Shown: positions 50,645 through 59,619 of the stretch, piece by piece
Numbering within the stretch: position 1 is the first letter of the stretch
Layout of the letters: each line of letters begins with the position of its first letter
NCBI RefSeq assembly: GCF_014196715.1
Contig: NZ_JACIEF010000001.1
Coordinates: forward strand, 850,872-914,871
Length of the DNA stretch: 64,000 bases
DNA from: Pedobacter zeae
GTDB lineage: Bacteria; Bacteroidota; Bacteroidia; Sphingobacteriales; Sphingobacteriaceae
Direction of reading: 5' to 3'
Program-made: the position numbers and the translations under genes
The notes under the pieces: generated by a model
Seen by the model: the letters and a program-made list of their open reading frames with translations, nothing else
Database searches by the model: none
Told to the model about the DNA's origin: nothing

Positions 50645-50756
50645 GGTTAATTACTTTGAGCGCAAATATATAAACCAAATATTATTCTGCACTAAAAAAC
50701 CGATATTTTTCTCATTTAATTTAGTCGATAAGCGTATTTTTGTAAAAAAAAGCGCT

Positions 50757-51743
50757 GTGTCAGTAAAGAAAAGAGCAATTGTATTGTCGTTGGTGGTGAG
50801 CATTTTATTGATGCTGGCCAAGTTTGTAGCTTATTTTATTACAGGATCCAACTCCATTTTAACTGATGCAGCCGAGAGTATTGTAAATGTAATTGCGGGT
50901 AGTTTTGCCTTTTACAGCATTTACCTGAGTACGCAGCCAAGAGATGAAAACCATCCTTACGGGCATGGTAAAGTAGAGTTTTTCTCTGCATTTGTAGAAG
51001 GGGTACTCATCCTTATTGCCGGTGTTATTATTATTTTCAAATCCGCTTACAATCTCGTTTACCCGCATGCTGTAGGGCAGTTGCTTGAGGGAACGTTGAT
51101 TATTGGTATTACGGGGTTAATTAACATGATTGTGGGCCTATACCTCATTAATGTAGGTAAAGATCAGCATTCGATCACCTTGCAGGCCGATGGCCGGCAT
51201 TTACTGACCGATACATACACCAGTATAGCCATTGTGGCCGGTTTGATCCTGATCCAGTTAACAAATATAATTTGGTTGGATAGTTTGCTTTCTGTTCTCG
51301 TAGGCTTCTATATCGTTTATTCGGGATATAAACTTACCCGCGGTTCGGTGGGTGCTTTAATGGATGAGAGCGATTTTACATTGGTGGAAGAAGTGGTAGA
51401 AGTTTTGCAGAAGAACCGCCATACTCCCTGGATTGATGTACATAACCTCCGTACCCAGCAATATGGCCCCGAATTTCATATCGATTGCCATGTAACATTG
51501 CCTTATTATTTCGATTTAAATAAAGTTCACCGCGAAATTTCGCAGATAGATGAATTAATTAATGCGAATGGGGTGCGCAAGGCCGAACTTTTTATTCACG
51601 CTGATCCTTGCTTGCCTGAATGTTGCCATTATTGCCACATGAGCGAATGCCCTGTACGGTCTGAAGCATTTAAAAAAGAAATTACCTGGACAGCTGAAAT
51701 TGTAACTAAAAATAAAAAGCATTTCGAAAATGAGCTATTTTAA
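50757..51743 (+). CDS. Cation diffusion facilitator (CDF) metal exporter
   Basis: 328 aa from the GTG at 50757 (VSVKKRAIVLS), chosen because CDF similarity begins there; the frame is open further upstream but overlaps the divergent aminotransferase start. Six membrane spans (about 8-200) precede a cytoplasmic domain (about 205-290). The metal-binding aspartates are in TDAAESIVN and HLLTDTYTS; HPYGHGK is the usual loop. A Cys/His-rich tail (CLPECCHYCHMSECP) is present. Likely zinc, cobalt or iron efflux. Confidence 0.88.
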   Translation: MSVKKRAIVLSLVVSILLMLAKFVAYFITGSNSILTDAAESIVNVIAGSFAFYSIYLSTQPRDENHPYGHGKVEFFSAFVEGVLILIAGVIIIFKSAYNLVYPHAVGQLLEGTLIIGITGLINMIVGLYLINVGKDQHSITLQADGRHLLTDTYTSIAIVAGLILIQLTNIIWLDSLLSVLVGFYIVYSGYKLTRGSVGALMDESDFTLVEEVVEVLQKNRHTPWIDVHNLRTQQYGPEFHIDCHVTLPYYFDLNKVHREISQIDELINANGVRKAELFIHADPCLPECCHYCHMSECPVRSEAFKKEITWTAEIVTKNKKHFENELF

Positions 51744-52182
51744 TGTTCGTGTATACGGACTCTTAATTAACCAAAATAACGAGGTTTTGGTGAGTGATGA
51801 AGAAGAATATGGTTTTCGTTTTAGTAAGTTTCCGGGTGGGGGATTAGAATTGGGCGAAGGCCTGATTGATGGATTAAAACGCGAATTTTTGGAAGAATGT
51901 GATGCCGAGATAGAGGTTTTGTCTCATTTTTACACCACAGATTTTTATGAAAAATCATCTTTTAACGATAGCCAGGTCATCAGTGTTTATTACAGGGTTA
52001 GGGAAAAAGCACCCCTGAAACTGGCATTTAAAACTAAAATTTACGATTTCGATAGCGAAGGCGAAATTCTTCAGGCTTTCAGGTGGGTTAAAATTCAGGA
52101 TTTGGTTATTGATGAAATTACCTTCAAGACAGATAAAACCGTGGCACAGCTTTTAAAAGACCAGTATTCAGTTAAATTGTAA
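51730..52182 (+). CDS. Nudix hydrolase
   Basis: 150 aa. The Nudix box runs GGGLELGEGLIDGLKREFLE, with the metal-binding REFLEE residues intact. Substrate unknown; relatives cleave nucleoside diphosphate derivatives. The gene overlaps the CDF gene by 14 bp and is followed after 6 bp by bioA, so CDF-Nudix-bioA is one transcription unit. Confidence 0.88.
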   Translation: MSYFNVRVYGLLINQNNEVLVSDEEEYGFRFSKFPGGGLELGEGLIDGLKREFLEECDAEIEVLSHFYTTDFYEKSSFNDSQVISVYYRVREKAPLKLAFKTKIYDFDSEGEILQAFRWVKIQDLVIDEITFKTDKTVAQLLKDQYSVKL

Positions 52183-52188
52183 ATTTTT

Positions 52189-53490
52189 ATGTCTGATACC
52201 TCCAAACTCCAAACTCCAAACTCCAAACTTAATTTAGCTGAACGCGATAAAAAGGTAATCTGGCATCCTTATACCCAAATGAAAAATGCCTTGCCGCACA
52301 TTCCAATTGTGAAAGGGGAGGGTGTATATGTTTTTGACGAAGACGGCAAAAAATACATTGATGCCGTTTCTTCGTGGTGGGTAAATATTCATGGGCATGC
52401 GCACCCTTATATTGCCCAAAAGATAGCAGAGCAGCTAAACGTGCTCGAACATGTAATTTTTGCAGGCTTTACACACGAACCAGCTGTTTTACTGGCCGAA
52501 AGGCTTTTACCGGTTTTGCCAGGGAAGCAGGAAAAAGTTTTTTATACCGATAATGGCTCTACAGCGGTAGAGGTGGCATTGAAGATGTGCCTGCAGTATT
52601 GGGATAATAAAGGAAAGCCTAAAAACCGTATTCTGGCCTTTAAAAATGCCTACCATGGCGATACTTTTGGAGCGATGTCGGTTAGCGGGCGCAGTATTTT
52701 TACCGATGCCTTTAACAGTTTGCTTTTTGATGTCGATTTTATCGACTTACCGAATGCAGAAAATATCCCGGCGCTCATATCCCAGGTCTCAAATCTAACC
52801 GATACGGCCTGCTTTATTTTCGAACCGCTTATTTTAGGTTCGGGCGGCATGCTCATGTATGAGGCGAAATATCTTGATGAACTGATCGCAGCCTGCAGAA
52901 AAGCCGGGATTTTAATTATTGCTGATGAGGTGATGACCGGTTTTGGCCGGACAGGTACTTATTTTGCCTGCGAAAAGCTTGTTCATAAACCTGATATTAT
53001 TTGTTTAAGCAAAGGATTAACCGGTGGTACTATGCCCCTTGGTGTTACAACCTGTACCGAAGAAATTTTTGAAGCCTTTTTAAGCGAGGACAAATTAAAG
53101 ACACTTTATCATGGACACTCCTTTACAGCGAACCCACTAGCTTGTGTAGCTTCGCTGGCCAGCCTGGATATTTTATTACAGCCTGAAACTTTAGCCAATA
53201 TTAAAAGGATAGAAGCTAAACATGCGGTATTTTTGCAGGAAATAAAAACTCATGCCAAGGTTAAAGCCATCAGGCAAACCGGCACCATAATCGCTATTGA
53301 ATGGGAAACCGGTAACGAAACCTCTTATCTTAGCAACCTGCGAAACCTGTTGTATACCTATTTCCTGGAAAAAGGAATTATATTAAGGCCCTTGGGTAAT
53401 ATTATTTATATTTTGCCGCCTTATGTGATCAATGATGCCGATCTCGATTATATTTACGGCGCTATAAAACAAGCCCTGGAAGAGATTTAA
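52189..53490 (+). CDS. bioA: Adenosylmethionine-8-amino-7-oxononanoate aminotransferase
   Basis: 433 aa. Family similarity begins at DKKVIWHPYTQM; VSSWWVNIHGH, the DEVMTGFGRTG block and the PLP lysine in LSKGLTGGT are present. It makes 7,8-diaminopelargonate in biotin synthesis. The first codons after the ATG are a heptamer array (TCCAAAC x4) translated as a low-complexity stretch; no in-frame ATG exists between it and the conserved core, so the start at 52189 is the only reasonable one. Other bio genes are not in the window. Confidence 0.93.
   Translation: MSDTSKLQTPNSKLNLAERDKKVIWHPYTQMKNALPHIPIVKGEGVYVFDEDGKKYIDAVSSWWVNIHGHAHPYIAQKIAEQLNVLEHVIFAGFTHEPAVLLAERLLPVLPGKQEKVFYTDNGSTAVEVALKMCLQYWDNKGKPKNRILAFKNAYHGDTFGAMSVSGRSIFTDAFNSLLFDVDFIDLPNAENIPALISQVSNLTDTACFIFEPLILGSGGMLMYEAKYLDELIAACRKAGILIIADEVMTGFGRTGTYFACEKLVHKPDIICLSKGLTGGTMPLGVTTCTEEIFEAFLSEDKLKTLYHGHSFTANPLACVASLASLDILLQPETLANIKRIEAKHAVFLQEIKTHAKVKAIRQTGTIIAIEWETGNETSYLSNLRNLLYTYFLEKGIILRPLGNIIYILPPYVINDADLDYIYGAIKQALEEI
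52201..52228 (+). repeat. Perfect TCCAAAC x4 array inside the bioA 5' coding end
   Basis: Four identical 7-bp units starting 12 bp after the bioA ATG. Since 7 is not a multiple of 3, gain or loss of one unit would shift the frame before the conserved enzyme core. Confidence 0.95.
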
Positions 53491-53498
53491 CTGCAATG

Positions 53499-53521
53499 CC
53501 GGGCGTAGTAATTACGCCCGG
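53499..53521. terminator. Stem-loop between convergent genes
   Basis: CCGGGCGTA and TACGCCCGG pair perfectly around GTAAT, 9 bp after bioA. It lacks a T-run on either strand, so terminator activity is uncertain. Confidence 0.5.
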
Positions 53522-53535
53522 AAAATTTGATGTTG

Positions 53536-53970
53536 TTAGGTCGTTGGCTCAAGATGATTTTTAAGCGCATCGTTAACAAAGTAGTTCCAGCCACCGTTAA
53601 AGCTGGTTTTGGCAAAATCAGGTCCGTTATTGGCAAAGCTTTCTAAACCGGTATGTGTTAATTTTAACAATGTTTTATCTCCCTGCTCAAATAACTCCCA
53701 GCTTACAACAGAGTTACCAGGGTAACCATCGTAACGCCAGGTGTAAGCCAGTTTTTTCCCTTCAATAATTTCGGTTATTTCGCATAAATGCAGGTATTGC
53801 GGGCCATCGTCAGGTCCACCGGTAAATTCAAATCTGAAACCAACTTCGGGTTTAAATTCGGACAACTGAAAATACCATTGTTTAATTTCTTGATTATCGG
53901 TTAATGCTTTCCATACTTTTCCGATAGGGGCGTTGTATAAACGCTCTACGATAACTGGTTCGTTTTCCAT
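53536..53970 (-). CDS. SRPBCC/AHSA1-domain protein
   Basis: 144 aa, a single START-like domain of the AHSA1 family (EPVIVERLYNAPIGKVW at the N-terminus and GGWNYFVNDALKNHL at the end). Such proteins bind hydrophobic ligands and are often encoded beside an ArsR regulator. Here the ArsR gene ends 1 bp upstream of its start, so the two form an operon. Confidence 0.88.
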   Translation of the reverse strand: MENEPVIVERLYNAPIGKVWKALTDNQEIKQWYFQLSEFKPEVGFRFEFTGGPDDGPQYLHLCEITEIIEGKKLAYTWRYDGYPGNSVVSWELFEQGDKTLLKLTHTGLESFANNGPDFAKTSFNGGWNYFVNDALKNHLEPTT

Positions 53971-53971
53971 A

Positions 53972-54289
53972 TTATGTTGATTTAGTTTCTTTTGATAGAT
54001 GAATTTCCAACGCGTCGAGTTTATTCGTCCAGAAGATGCGATATTGTTCTACCCATTTGGATATTTCTGCAAGTTTTTGAAATTGAATATTACAGTAACG
54101 GTTGCGGCCTTGTTGTGTAATTTCTACTAAACCACATTCTGTTAAAATTTTAATGTGTTGAGAAATCGCAGGCCTGCTCATCTCAAAGTTTTCAGCAATT
54201 TCATTCAGGTTTAAGGTTTTATGGGCAATAAGGCCAATAATTTCCCTTCTGGTAGGATCGGCAATGGCCTGAAATACATCTCTTCTCAT
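53972..54289 (-). CDS. ArsR-family transcriptional regulator
   Basis: 105 aa winged helix. AIADPTRREIIGLI and the recognition helix MSRPAISQHIKIL are typical. No Cys-based metal site (ELCVCDL type) is visible, so it is of the SdpR/AHSA1-linked branch rather than an arsenic sensor. A large palindrome containing its promoter lies 7 bp upstream, which implies autorepression. Confidence 0.9.
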   Translation of the reverse strand: MRRDVFQAIADPTRREIIGLIAHKTLNLNEIAENFEMSRPAISQHIKILTECGLVEITQQGRNRYCNIQFQKLAEISKWVEQYRIFWTNKLDALEIHLSKETKST

Positions 54290-54295
54290 AAAATA

Positions 54296-54347
54296 ATTGC
54301 GTAAGTGATTGCTTACAAATATAAATGTAAGTAATCACTTACGCAAT
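54296..54347 (-). promoter_or_regulatory. Operator palindrome embracing the arsR promoter
   Basis: Two 22-bp arms (54296-54317 and 54326-54347) are reverse complements with one mismatch, separated by 8 bp. On the minus strand TTG (54344-54346) and TATATTTG (54316-54323) form a promoter with a 20-bp spacer inside the palindrome. Binding of a dimer to both arms would block it. Confidence 0.82.
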
Positions 54348-54371
54348 ACTTAATCTATTTTTTTAGAAAAA

Positions 54372-54788
54372 TTAACCTAAAGGCATTTTGCTCATATCCA
54401 TATACAGAATGCTCCACCTCTGCCCATCCAGATCAATGAAGCCACAGCCATACATCCAGCCGTCTTTGTAACCAGGTTCGCCATAGAGTGTACCACCGGC
54501 AGTTACTACTTTTTGGGCAAGCTGATCTACTTCTTCCGGACTTTCTGCATCAAAGGAGAATAACACTTCGCCGCCATTGCGTTTTTCAGCAAGACTGGTT
54601 CCCGCAAAACTCTCGTATAAAGTTTCTTCGAAAAGCATAATGGCTAAATTGCTTTCGCCTACTAAAAAACATGCCGAATCTTCACGGACACCATATTGCA
54701 GGTTAAGGGTAAAACCGAGTTGGGTAAAGAATGCCTTTGATTTATTGATGTTTTTTACCGGAAGATTTATCCAGAGTGATTTGGTCAT
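54372..54788 (-). CDS. VOC-family (glyoxalase-like) protein
   Basis: 138 aa, two beta-alpha-beta-beta-beta modules. LPVKNINKSKAFFTQLGF is the usual first module and GYKDGWMYGCGFIDLDG the second. Substrate unknown. It is transcribed away from the arsR promoter region on the same strand, with its own spacer. Confidence 0.85.
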   Translation of the reverse strand: MTKSLWINLPVKNINKSKAFFTQLGFTLNLQYGVREDSACFLVGESNLAIMLFEETLYESFAGTSLAEKRNGGEVLFSFDAESPEEVDQLAQKVVTAGGTLYGEPGYKDGWMYGCGFIDLDGQRWSILYMDMSKMPLG

Positions 54789-54912
54789 AACGTTTATATT
54801 TTGCTGTGAAGTAAAGATAAGGAACTAACAGCGGACTTATCCCTGCTAAGAACTAAAAAATGTAAGGAGCATTTCAGGCCTTAGATACCTGTAATGATAA
54901 TTTATCCAATTC

Positions 54913-56286
54913 CTACAATTTATATAATTTATGTGGGTATTGTTCTGCATGACTTAAAATCAGGTTCAAGATATAGCTATTGGATTGATAAACTGATAAA
55001 TCGTTCTTGACCGGTGCTAAACCATTTAAAAGATAATTCTTATCTGTAAAATAACCCATTCCATAAAATTTTCCGTTCTCAACAACCAGGCAGCTAAACT
55101 CTTCTTCTTTTCTGCCCTGATCAACCAAAGCAAAACTGGGTTGTTGGTTCTGGATATCGCTTAATGCGGCATTTAGTTTTTTGTTGTAAACAGTAACCGT
55201 TTCTATTCCGCTGCATGCACCAAAACATTGTCCGTTTTCATGTGCATAACATTTTGTTGCTGTTTTTTGGAGATAACAAAGCTTGGCACAAAGTTGGTAT
55301 TTATCAATTAATTGGGTTAAAAAGTTATAACCTTCCAATAAGCTGTTAAAACTCTGTATAGCGTTATTGTTCTTTTTATGCTTATCAACAGCCAAGCGCA
55401 GATAACCGTTCTGGTCTTCAAAAACATACAGGTCGTACCTGTGTTCGTAACGCTTCATTGCCCTGTTATTTTCCGGCCAAAGCCGCCTGATCTCATTTGC
55501 TTCTAAAATCAGGGCCATCAGCTCAGTTCCGCAGATTACAAAATCTACATGGTGGATGGTGCGTAAAAACTCTTGCCGCTGCCGGTTTGGGGTATTTCCT
55601 GTAAAATGACTGGTAACACGTTTTTTAAGGTTTTTGGCTTTGCCCACATAAACAATCTTTCCCTTACGATCTTTAAAATAATAAACACCAGGTTGATTGG
55701 GTAATCTTAAAATAGAATGCTTATCTAAATGTGGTGGTAAAACCTGTTCTTTCGAGGTTTTCTTTAGCATTTCTGCTATTATGCCTTCTTTATCGTGTTC
55801 CTGTAATAAGTTGAAAAGTATACTTGTTGCGTCTGCATCACCTGCTGCCCGGTGCCTGTTTTGAATCGGGATCTGCAAAGCGGTACAAAGTTTTCCTAAA
55901 CTATAGGAAGGTTTGCCAGGAATCAGTTTTCTGCTTAATCGTACGGTACACAGTTTTTTGCATTGTAAATCATATCCTGCAGCCGCCAGGTGATGTTTCA
56001 AAAAAGAATAATCGAAATTTACATTATGGGCTACAAAAATTTTATCGCTTAATAATTCATAAATCTGTAAAGCAACATCATTAAAAGCGGGCGCATCCTG
56101 TAGCATGTTATTATCAATACCGGTAAGCGCTGTAATGTAAACGGGTACAGGCTGTTCGGGATTGATCAGTGTAGTGTATGATTCGACAATCTGGGTACCG
56201 TCGTGAATATTAATGGCAACTTCTGTAATGCCGTTTGCTGAGGCATGACCACCGGTGGTTTCGATATCTACTACTGCGTATAACAT
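54913..56286 (-). CDS. DnaQ-like exonuclease fused to a GIY-YIG nuclease domain
   Basis: 457 aa. An N-terminal DEDDh exonuclease (about 1-165) carries DIETTGG, HNVNFDYSFL and HRAAGDADA. A GIY-YIG domain (about 195-285) follows, with PGVYYFKDRKGKIVYVGKA. The remainder resembles the UvrC middle region with four cysteines. This is the Cho/UvrC-like epsilon fusion found in many Bacteroidota; it likely acts in DNA repair beside UvrABC. The UvrC endonuclease and HhH domains are absent. Confidence 0.88.
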   Translation of the reverse strand: MLYAVVDIETTGGHASANGITEVAINIHDGTQIVESYTTLINPEQPVPVYITALTGIDNNMLQDAPAFNDVALQIYELLSDKIFVAHNVNFDYSFLKHHLAAAGYDLQCKKLCTVRLSRKLIPGKPSYSLGKLCTALQIPIQNRHRAAGDADATSILFNLLQEHDKEGIIAEMLKKTSKEQVLPPHLDKHSILRLPNQPGVYYFKDRKGKIVYVGKAKNLKKRVTSHFTGNTPNRQRQEFLRTIHHVDFVICGTELMALILEANEIRRLWPENNRAMKRYEHRYDLYVFEDQNGYLRLAVDKHKKNNNAIQSFNSLLEGYNFLTQLIDKYQLCAKLCYLQKTATKCYAHENGQCFGACSGIETVTVYNKKLNAALSDIQNQQPSFALVDQGRKEEEFSCLVVENGKFYGMGYFTDKNYLLNGLAPVKNDLSVYQSNSYILNLILSHAEQYPHKLYKL

Positions 56287-56406
56287 TAACTTGTATGGAA
56301 ATACAAATCTATGCTAAAATAATTAGTATAAAAATTATTTTGATGATTTCTTTAGCACAAAAAGTATTACCTATTTAACGTAACCGCTATTGGATTTTGT
56401 ATACGG

Positions 56407-57033
56407 TTACAGCTTACGAAGCAGCTTGCTCAAATTGGGTTTTATGCCAATTGTAACAGGAACGGTATTGAAAGTGCGGCTCTGTATTTTACCAAAACCA
56501 TACATATAACTTGCCTCTACAAATAAATTTGCGCCACCAAGATTGTACTCAATACCTGCACCTGCTTCAGTAATGCCCAAACCATTCGATTTGTTATCCT
56601 GTGTAACCTGCAAAGTAGTGCTGTTTACCATAACCTGAGGCGTAAGGATAAAGCCGCCACCGGCACCTGCAAAACCATAAAAAGCCCATTTATTTACAAA
56701 TTTACGGTATCCTAATGCTACATTTAACAAGTAAGTGGTTGCCCTGCCTTTCTGTAAAACATAGGTGTAACCTGCATCGGGAGTGATCTGGTTAAAGGTA
56801 AAGGCATGTAAACTTGCTTTGGGATATAAAAACAGCCCTCCATCACCCAAACCTAAATTTAATCCTAATGTAGTAGAAAATTTAGGCTTAAAATAATCGG
56901 AGGTTTTACCCATTGGGAATGCAAAGCCGATTCCACTCATTGAATAAAGCTTATCAGGCCTGTCTTGTGCCGTTACCTTGATCGATAAGGTTGTACATAA
57001 CAACGCAAGAGCCGTTAGTAATTTTAATTTCAT
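56407..57033 (-). CDS. Outer-membrane beta-barrel protein
   Basis: 208 aa with a signal peptide ending KVTAQ. Alternating hydrophobic strands with glycine- and aromatic-rich turns and a C-terminal strand indicate an eight-stranded barrel of the OmpW/OmpX size class. Function unknown. It lies 8 bp after the single-domain response regulator and is presumably co-transcribed. Confidence 0.8.
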   Translation of the reverse strand: MKLKLLTALALLCTTLSIKVTAQDRPDKLYSMSGIGFAFPMGKTSDYFKPKFSTTLGLNLGLGDGGLFLYPKASLHAFTFNQITPDAGYTYVLQKGRATTYLLNVALGYRKFVNKWAFYGFAGAGGGFILTPQVMVNSTTLQVTQDNKSNGLGITEAGAGIEYNLGGANLFVEASYMYGFGKIQSRTFNTVPVTIGIKPNLSKLLRKL

Positions 57034-57041
57034 ATCTGATT

Positions 57042-57413
57042 TTAATTTTGGGTTAAAGCGTTTACTTTTTGAAGTAACTGGCTAATATTAAAGGGTTTTT
57101 CTAAATAATCATCCGGATGATATTGCTGTGATAAAATATAATTTTCATCATACCTGGCCGATGCCATGATAACGGGGATACCCTCTGTTTCTGGATTTAG
57201 CCTTAATTTATTAAACACCGCACGCCCATCCATTCCATTCAACATAATGTCTAGAATAATCAGATCGGGACTAAACTCTTTTATTGCTTTAAAAATATAC
57301 CGAGGCGATAGCAACGGGTAAACTTTATAATATTCAGTTTCTAATACACTTTGGAAAACTTCTAATATATCCGGATCGTCATCCACAACCAACACTCTTT
57401 TCAAAGCAGACAA
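57042..57413 (-). CDS. Single-domain response regulator
   Basis: 123 aa, only a receiver domain. The acidic pocket VVDDDPD, phospho-acceptor Asp in LILDIMLNG and the lysine in YLEKPF are present. With no output domain it must act by protein contact, like CheY or Spo0F. The barrel-protein gene follows 8 bp downstream and a LytTR regulator lies 109 bp upstream. Confidence 0.9.
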   Translation of the reverse strand: MSALKRVLVVDDDPDILEVFQSVLETEYYKVYPLLSPRYIFKAIKEFSPDLIILDIMLNGMDGRAVFNKLRLNPETEGIPVIMASARYDENYILSQQYHPDDYLEKPFNISQLLQKVNALTQN

Positions 57414-57522
57414 ATCAATTAAATAAAAAATAAATAGATTATCTTAATACAAAGTTTGGGATGTAATGTTTTGAAGATGCAATAAAAATTGATTAGCAGT
57501 GCCGGAGTTAACCTGTTAAAGG

Positions 57523-58281
57523 CTACATGATCAAGCCGGGACGGGATTTTTCCTGCAGCAGATTGTTCCTGAGAAAGTTTTCGAAAAGCTCTGTGTAAAT
57601 ACCTGAAACCGTAAAAGATGTTTCGCTGGAAAGCAATACTTTATTGCCAAGTACACTCCTGATATGTTGTTTGGCGATCACAACGGTAGGGTTGATCTGG
57701 ATGAATGCCGAATGTTTTTTTAACATGGCCAAAGTCTTGATAAAATTAGACTTTGCGCTTAGAAAAGCATTTTTTATAGTTTTAAACCTAATGTTTTCAC
57801 CCATTTCTTCTATCGCAATCAATTCATTCAGGTCTATTCTTACCAAATCGTCATTTTCTCCCTGTAAGGGAATGTAGAAGAAATGATCGTCGAAGATGGA
57901 AAAAGGATGCTGTGTTTTTTTTCCGGTCGGATAGAGGTTGTTTATCGTTTTGGTAAAATGTAAAATGGAGTAGGGCTTAAGCAAATAGGCATCGGCATCT
58001 ACCTTAAAGGCATCGATTGCGTACTTCGGGTGCGCTGTGGTAAATACGAGGTGCTTGGTTTTTTGCCTTAAGAGGCCTGCGAGTTCGATCCCTGAAAGAG
58101 AAGGCATTTCGACATCCATAAAAATAATGTCAACAGGATTTGATACCGATATTTCTGCTAAAGCCTGGAGTGGTTCGGTAAAAGTCTGAACAAGCTTTAA
58201 ATCGGGCAGTTTCTCTATACATGCCTTTAGGCTCTCCAGAGAATGCGGTTCATCATCAATAGCGATACAAGTTATTGACAT
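57523..58281 (-). CDS. LytTR-family response regulator
   Basis: 252 aa: receiver domain (about 1-120, Asp in IIFMDVEMP, Lys in LLKPY) and LytTR DNA-binding domain (about 150-240). It is the partner type of LytS/YesM-like kinases; the kinase gene is directly upstream on the same strand. It shares about the same architecture as the regulator at 59620-60360, so the two are probably paralogues. Confidence 0.9.
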   Translation of the reverse strand: MSITCIAIDDEPHSLESLKACIEKLPDLKLVQTFTEPLQALAEISVSNPVDIIFMDVEMPSLSGIELAGLLRQKTKHLVFTTAHPKYAIDAFKVDADAYLLKPYSILHFTKTINNLYPTGKKTQHPFSIFDDHFFYIPLQGENDDLVRIDLNELIAIEEMGENIRFKTIKNAFLSAKSNFIKTLAMLKKHSAFIQINPTVVIAKQHIRSVLGNKVLLSSETSFTVSGIYTELFENFLRNNLLQEKSRPGLIM

Positions 58282-58444
58282 TTTCGATAGGTTTAGTTAG
58301 TGCAAATTACAATTTCGACCATTAAAATAAGAAAAAAACGCATTCGAAACGTATTTTTCAATATTCAGCAAGAAAAACCGGTTTTTTTTGGGGGAATTAT
58401 TGTTTAATTTGAAGTTTTAAGATGAAATTAGTAATCAGGGGTTT

Positions 58445-59527
58445 TTATTTAAGTTTAATGGTCAGCCTAACCCTAAAATATTGTTCTGAATCAGTAATGT
58501 AATTGAATTCAGCATTTTTGCCGTAAGTGTATGCTAAACGCTTTTTTATATTTTCCAATCCTGAGCTTAAACCGGAGTTATCTTTAACGGCCCTTATCAG
58601 GTTTGAAGTTTCTATCATAAGTTGATTGTTTTCAACTCTTAAACTCACTTCGGCAGGATGGGAGGCTGTAAGCAGTTCGCCATGTTTAAACATATTCTCT
58701 ACCAGCGTAATCAATACTAAAGGAATGATTTTAATTTGGCGTATTTCATCGTCGTACCAGAAACGGAGCTGTATATGGTGATCTTTCCGGAGCTGATGCA
58801 GGTTCATAAGATTTTCTACCTGGTTAATCTCCTCATCGAGCAAAATGAATTCTTTATCCATATTGCTGTCAACAGAATAGCGCATCATCTCCGCCAGGGA
58901 ATGGATAGCCTCAGCAGCCACTGGAGAAGTATCTTTAGCGTTTTGATAAATAAAATCCAGGGTATTGAATAACAGATGTGGCTGTATTTGTGCTTTCAAA
59001 AAAGCATTTTCTGATTTAGCTATCTGGATGATGTTGTTTAACCGTTGTTTTTCAAGGTTTTCAACTTTCTTCCGCTCTTCCAGAAAATTAAGAAGAAAAT
59101 AGTAACTGGTTGCAAAACACATGAAGTATATGGCACGATAAATCGGTGCAGCAAAGAAAGCTGCGTTAAATACCAGTTTAATGGGACCATTATAATCGGT
59201 ATAATGAATTAAAATATAATCTAAACAAACAGTTAGCAGGATGTAAACAACCAGTTCGAGTAAAATAAATAAAGGCAATTTCCACCACCTTTCGCTAGGT
59301 TTTTTTAGGGCAAAAAACATCACCACGTGTGCATGAAAATAAAATGTAGCGATGTTTAAACTATAAAAAATAATATAGGTGCCCGGTGTAGAAAACCTGC
59401 CAACAAAGATACCAACGATTATAGCCTCATAAAAGATGAATATTGCCCAAACTAAAATATGAAGCCTTTTGTCTAAAAGCCAGCTTAAAATTTTGTTAAA
59501 ACTATTCTTTTTATCGGTTAGAGTCAT
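58445..59527 (-). CDS. LytS/YesM-type sensor histidine kinase
   Basis: 360 aa. Four or five membrane spans (about 15-150) are followed by a coiled linker, the His_kinase domain with the phospho-accepting His in QIQPHLLFNTLD and an HATPase with LVENMFKHGE. There is no separate extracellular sensor domain, so the membrane bundle may itself sense the signal. It lies between two LytTR regulator genes. Confidence 0.9.
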   Translation of the reverse strand: MTLTDKKNSFNKILSWLLDKRLHILVWAIFIFYEAIIVGIFVGRFSTPGTYIIFYSLNIATFYFHAHVVMFFALKKPSERWWKLPLFILLELVVYILLTVCLDYILIHYTDYNGPIKLVFNAAFFAAPIYRAIYFMCFATSYYFLLNFLEERKKVENLEKQRLNNIIQIAKSENAFLKAQIQPHLLFNTLDFIYQNAKDTSPVAAEAIHSLAEMMRYSVDSNMDKEFILLDEEINQVENLMNLHQLRKDHHIQLRFWYDDEIRQIKIIPLVLITLVENMFKHGELLTASHPAEVSLRVENNQLMIETSNLIRAVKDNSGLSSGLENIKKRLAYTYGKNAEFNYITDSEQYFRVRLTIKLK

Positions 59528-59619
59528 GAGGCTTGTTAATTGGGGAACGGCTATATATGCTAAACCATAAAACCACCGGTGGTTATTTGTTTAGATAACG
59601 AAAATACTAAAAAATTAGT

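Noticed and set aside
50511..50756. Upstream extension of the CDF exporter ORF
   Set aside because: It overlaps the start of the aminotransferase on the other strand, and family similarity begins only at the GTG at 50757.
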